Notes under the pieces: model-generated | The model's input: only the letters and a program-made list of their open reading frames with translations | Told to the model about the DNA's origin: nothing | Database searches by the model: none | In this document: piece after piece, positions 5,441 through 6,851 of the stretch | Layout of the letters: every line of letters begins with the position of its first letter | Position numbering within the stretch: position 1 is the first letter of the stretch | Source of the DNA: an uncultured Oscillospiraceae bacterium | Lineage (GTDB): Bacteria > Bacillota > Clostridia > Oscillospirales > Oscillospiraceae | Direction: 5' to 3' | Length of the DNA stretch: 6,851 bases | NCBI GenBank assembly: GCA_905234575.1 | Contig: CAJOIG010000101.1 | Span: forward strand, 1 to 6,851 | Position numbers and translations under genes: made by a program

Positions 5441-5496
5441 AAGGGACGAGAATGTTAATGATTGAACAGTGACTTTGTGAAAGAGCTTGACCGATT

Positions 5497-5997
5497 ATGA
5501 ACAATATCGTTCTGTATGCCCCCGAAATCCCACAAAACACCGGCGCCATCGCCCGGACCTGCGCCGCCACCGGCACGGCTCTGCACCTTATAAAACCACT
5601 GGGCTTCGACATCTCCGACGCCGCCGTGAAGCGCGCCGGCCTCGACTACTGGCACCTCGTGGATGTCCACGTGTACGAGAGTCTGGACGAGTATTTCGAG
5701 CGAAACGGCGACGAGGGCCTGTGGCTCCTCAGCACCAAGGCCCCGCGCTCCTACGCGGAGGCGGACTTCTCCGGCGGCGCGACGCTCCTGTTCGGCCGGG
5801 AGACCTCCGGCCTGCCGGAGGAGCTGATGGCCCGGTATCCCGACCGGGCGATCCGCATCCCGATGAAGCCCCGGGCGCGCAGCCTGAACCTCGCCGCCTC
5901 CGCCGCGATCATCCTCTACGACGCGCTGCGGCAGCAGGGCTTTCCGGGTCTTATGGAAAAGGGGATCCTCGCCATCGACGGCGACTTCCAAGAATAA
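5497..5997 (+). CDS. trmL: tRNA (cytidine/uridine-34-2'-O)-methyltransferase TrmL (SPOUT family)
   Basis: This 166-residue enzyme belongs to the TrmL/CspR group, close in length to the E. coli protein. It transfers a methyl group from S-adenosylmethionine to the 2'-hydroxyl of the wobble nucleotide 34 in certain leucine tRNAs, which aids codon reading; that is family knowledge. It has the N-terminal motif NIVLYAPEIPQNTGAIARTCAATG (3-26), KPLGF and RAGLDYW (33-52), motif 2 LLFGRETSGLP (97-107), and the knotted motif 3 beginning IRIPMKPRARSLNLA (119-133), which together form the cofactor pocket. All these look intact. ATG 5497 starts right at the conserved domain; its GAAAGAG site 11 bases upstream is weak. 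The gene is divergent from the importer operon and ends 32 bases before pgk with no terminator between, so the two are probably co-transcribed. Confidence is high. Confidence 0.94.
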   Translation: MNNIVLYAPEIPQNTGAIARTCAATGTALHLIKPLGFDISDAAVKRAGLDYWHLVDVHVYESLDEYFERNGDEGLWLLSTKAPRSYAEADFSGGATLLFGRETSGLPEELMARYPDRAIRIPMKPRARSLNLAASAAIILYDALRQQGFPGLMEKGILAIDGDFQE

Positions 5998-6029
5998 AAA
6001 ACAAAAACACCTTTGTAGGAGGAAATATC

Positions 6030-6851
6030 ATGAGCTACAACAAGAAAAACGTCACCCAGGTCGACGTGAAGGGCAAGAAGGTCCTTCTCTGCGACTTCAA
6101 CGTCCCCCAGGACAAGGCTACCGGCGCCATCACCGACGACAAGCGCATCCGCGCCGCCCTGCCCACCATCCAGTATCTGCTGGACAACGGCGCCGCCGTC
6201 ATCGCCTGCTCCCACCTGGGCAAGCCCAAGGGCGAATGGAAGGAATCCCTGACCCTGGCTCCCGTGGCGGTCCGCCTTTCCGAGCTGCTCGGCAAGCCCG
6301 TCACCTTCTGCAGGGACATCATCGGCGAGGATGCCCATGCCAAGGCCGCGGCCGTGAAGCCCGGCGAGATCATCCTGCTCGAGAACCTCCGCTTCGACAA
6401 GCGCGAGGAGAAGAACGATCCGGAGTTCGCGAAGGAGCTCGCGGACATGGCGGAGCTGTACGTTTCCGACGCCTTCGGCACCGTCCACCGCGCCCACGCC
6501 TCCACCGCCGGCGTCGCGGCCTATCTGCCCGCCGTCAGCGGCCTTCTGATCCAGAAGGAGCTCGAAATTATGGGCAAAGCCCTTGACGACCCCAAGCGCC
6601 CCTTCGTGGCGGTGCTGGGCGGCGCGAAGGTCAGCGACAAGATCGCCGTCATCAACAACCTGCTGGAGAAGGCCAACACCATCATCATCGGCGGCGGCAT
6701 GGCCTATACTTTCATCAAGGCCCAGGGCCACACCATCGGCAAGAGCCTGCTTGAGGCCGACCGTCTCGACTACGCCAACGACATGCTGGTCAAGGCCGCG
6801 GAGAAGGGCGTCACCCTGCTGCTGCCCGTCGACCACCTCTGCGCCAGCGAG
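6030..6851 (+). CDS. pgk: Phosphoglycerate kinase (partial, C-terminus beyond window)
   Basis: This glycolytic enzyme moves phosphate from 1,3-bisphosphoglycerate to ADP in the cytoplasm. The first 274 residues are present, of about 390-400 expected. ATG 6030 follows AGGAGG by seven bases, a strong site. Recognisable motifs are CDFNVP (21-26), CSHLGKPKG with H62, LLENLRFD, DAFGTVHRAHAST, LGGAKVSDKI and GGGMAYTFIKAQG, covering the 3-phosphoglycerate-binding domain and the start of the nucleotide domain. One oddity: the N-terminal signature normally reads R-x-D-x-N-x-P, usually as VLxRCDFNVP in related bacteria, but here it reads KVLLCDFNVP. The conserved arginine is absent, as if one codon between CTC and TGC (6088-6093) were lost. 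The rest of the protein looks healthy, so this may be a sequence error or a real variant. It is probably co-transcribed with trmL. Confidence 0.96.
   Translation, partial: MSYNKKNVTQVDVKGKKVLLCDFNVPQDKATGAITDDKRIRAALPTIQYLLDNGAAVIACSHLGKPKGEWKESLTLAPVAVRLSELLGKPVTFCRDIIGEDAHAKAAAVKPGEIILLENLRFDKREEKNDPEFAKELADMAELYVSDAFGTVHRAHASTAGVAAYLPAVSGLLIQKELEIMGKALDDPKRPFVAVLGGAKVSDKIAVINNLLEKANTIIIGGGMAYTFIKAQGHTIGKSLLEADRLDYANDMLVKAAEKGVTLLLPVDHLCASE

Larger units (their letters stand above)
5191..5496. other. Divergent intergenic region between importer operon and trmL
   Basis: This 306-bp gap contains no convincing gene. From left to right it holds the importer ribosome binding site (5201-5208), the importer promoter with overlapping TGAAT half-sites (5212-5292), a short GC-rich block (about 5309-5372), phased A/T-tracts, and the rightward promoter of trmL. 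Confidence 0.7.

Noticed and set aside
5297..5458. 53-codon plus-strand frame in the divergent gap, basic and with three Cys
   Set aside because: No ribosome binding site, it spans the trmL promoter, and its composition follows the GC block and A-tracts. It resembles no family I know.
5916..6836. Minus-strand open frame opposite pgk
   Set aside because: Antisense shadow of an unmistakable phosphoglycerate kinase.

Overview
The window looks like an ordinary chromosomal stretch of a GC-rich anaerobic Firmicute, most likely from the Oscillospiraceae/Eubacteriales. This is inferred from strong AGGAGG-type ribosome binding sites, sigma-A-like promoters, lipoprotein signal peptides, GC-rich codon use with AT-rich gaps, and a clostridial-style phosphoglycerate kinase. 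I see no mobile element, CRISPR array, tRNA or rRNA, and no clear new multi-gene system. The interesting points are regulatory layout and one odd residue.

Left part (1-2850). A lipoprotein gene runs off the left edge on the minus strand, with a very good promoter (98-126). Next comes a two-component system arranged divergently. An OmpR/PhoB-type response regulator lies on the minus strand (229-906) and a Cache-like membrane histidine kinase on the plus strand (1046-2788). The 139-bp gap between them holds two promoters whose -10 boxes are only 8 bp apart, a short palindrome and a 7-bp inverted repeat. Together these suggest a compact shared control point.

Middle part (2860-5190, minus strand). 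This is a polar amino-acid ABC importer operon, transcribed in the order binding lipoprotein, permease, ATPase. A hairpin after the binding-protein gene probably lowers expression of the two downstream genes. The permease starts with TTG. The ATPase starts with GTG inside the permease end, so those two are probably coupled in translation. A bidirectional terminator (2802-2844) separates this operon from the convergent kinase gene.

Right part (5191-6851). A 306-bp divergent gap holds the importer promoter with TGAAT half-sites overlapping both boxes, then phased A/T-tracts and a promoter reading right. That promoter serves trmL (tRNA wobble-base 2'-O-methyltransferase) and probably pgk (phosphoglycerate kinase, cut by the right edge). 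No terminator separates trmL from pgk. The pgk reading lacks the arginine normally found in the R-x-D-x-N signature, apparently through loss of one codon.

The kinase may sense an extracellular solute and the importer beside it may bring one in, but nothing in the sequence proves that the two-component system controls the importer.
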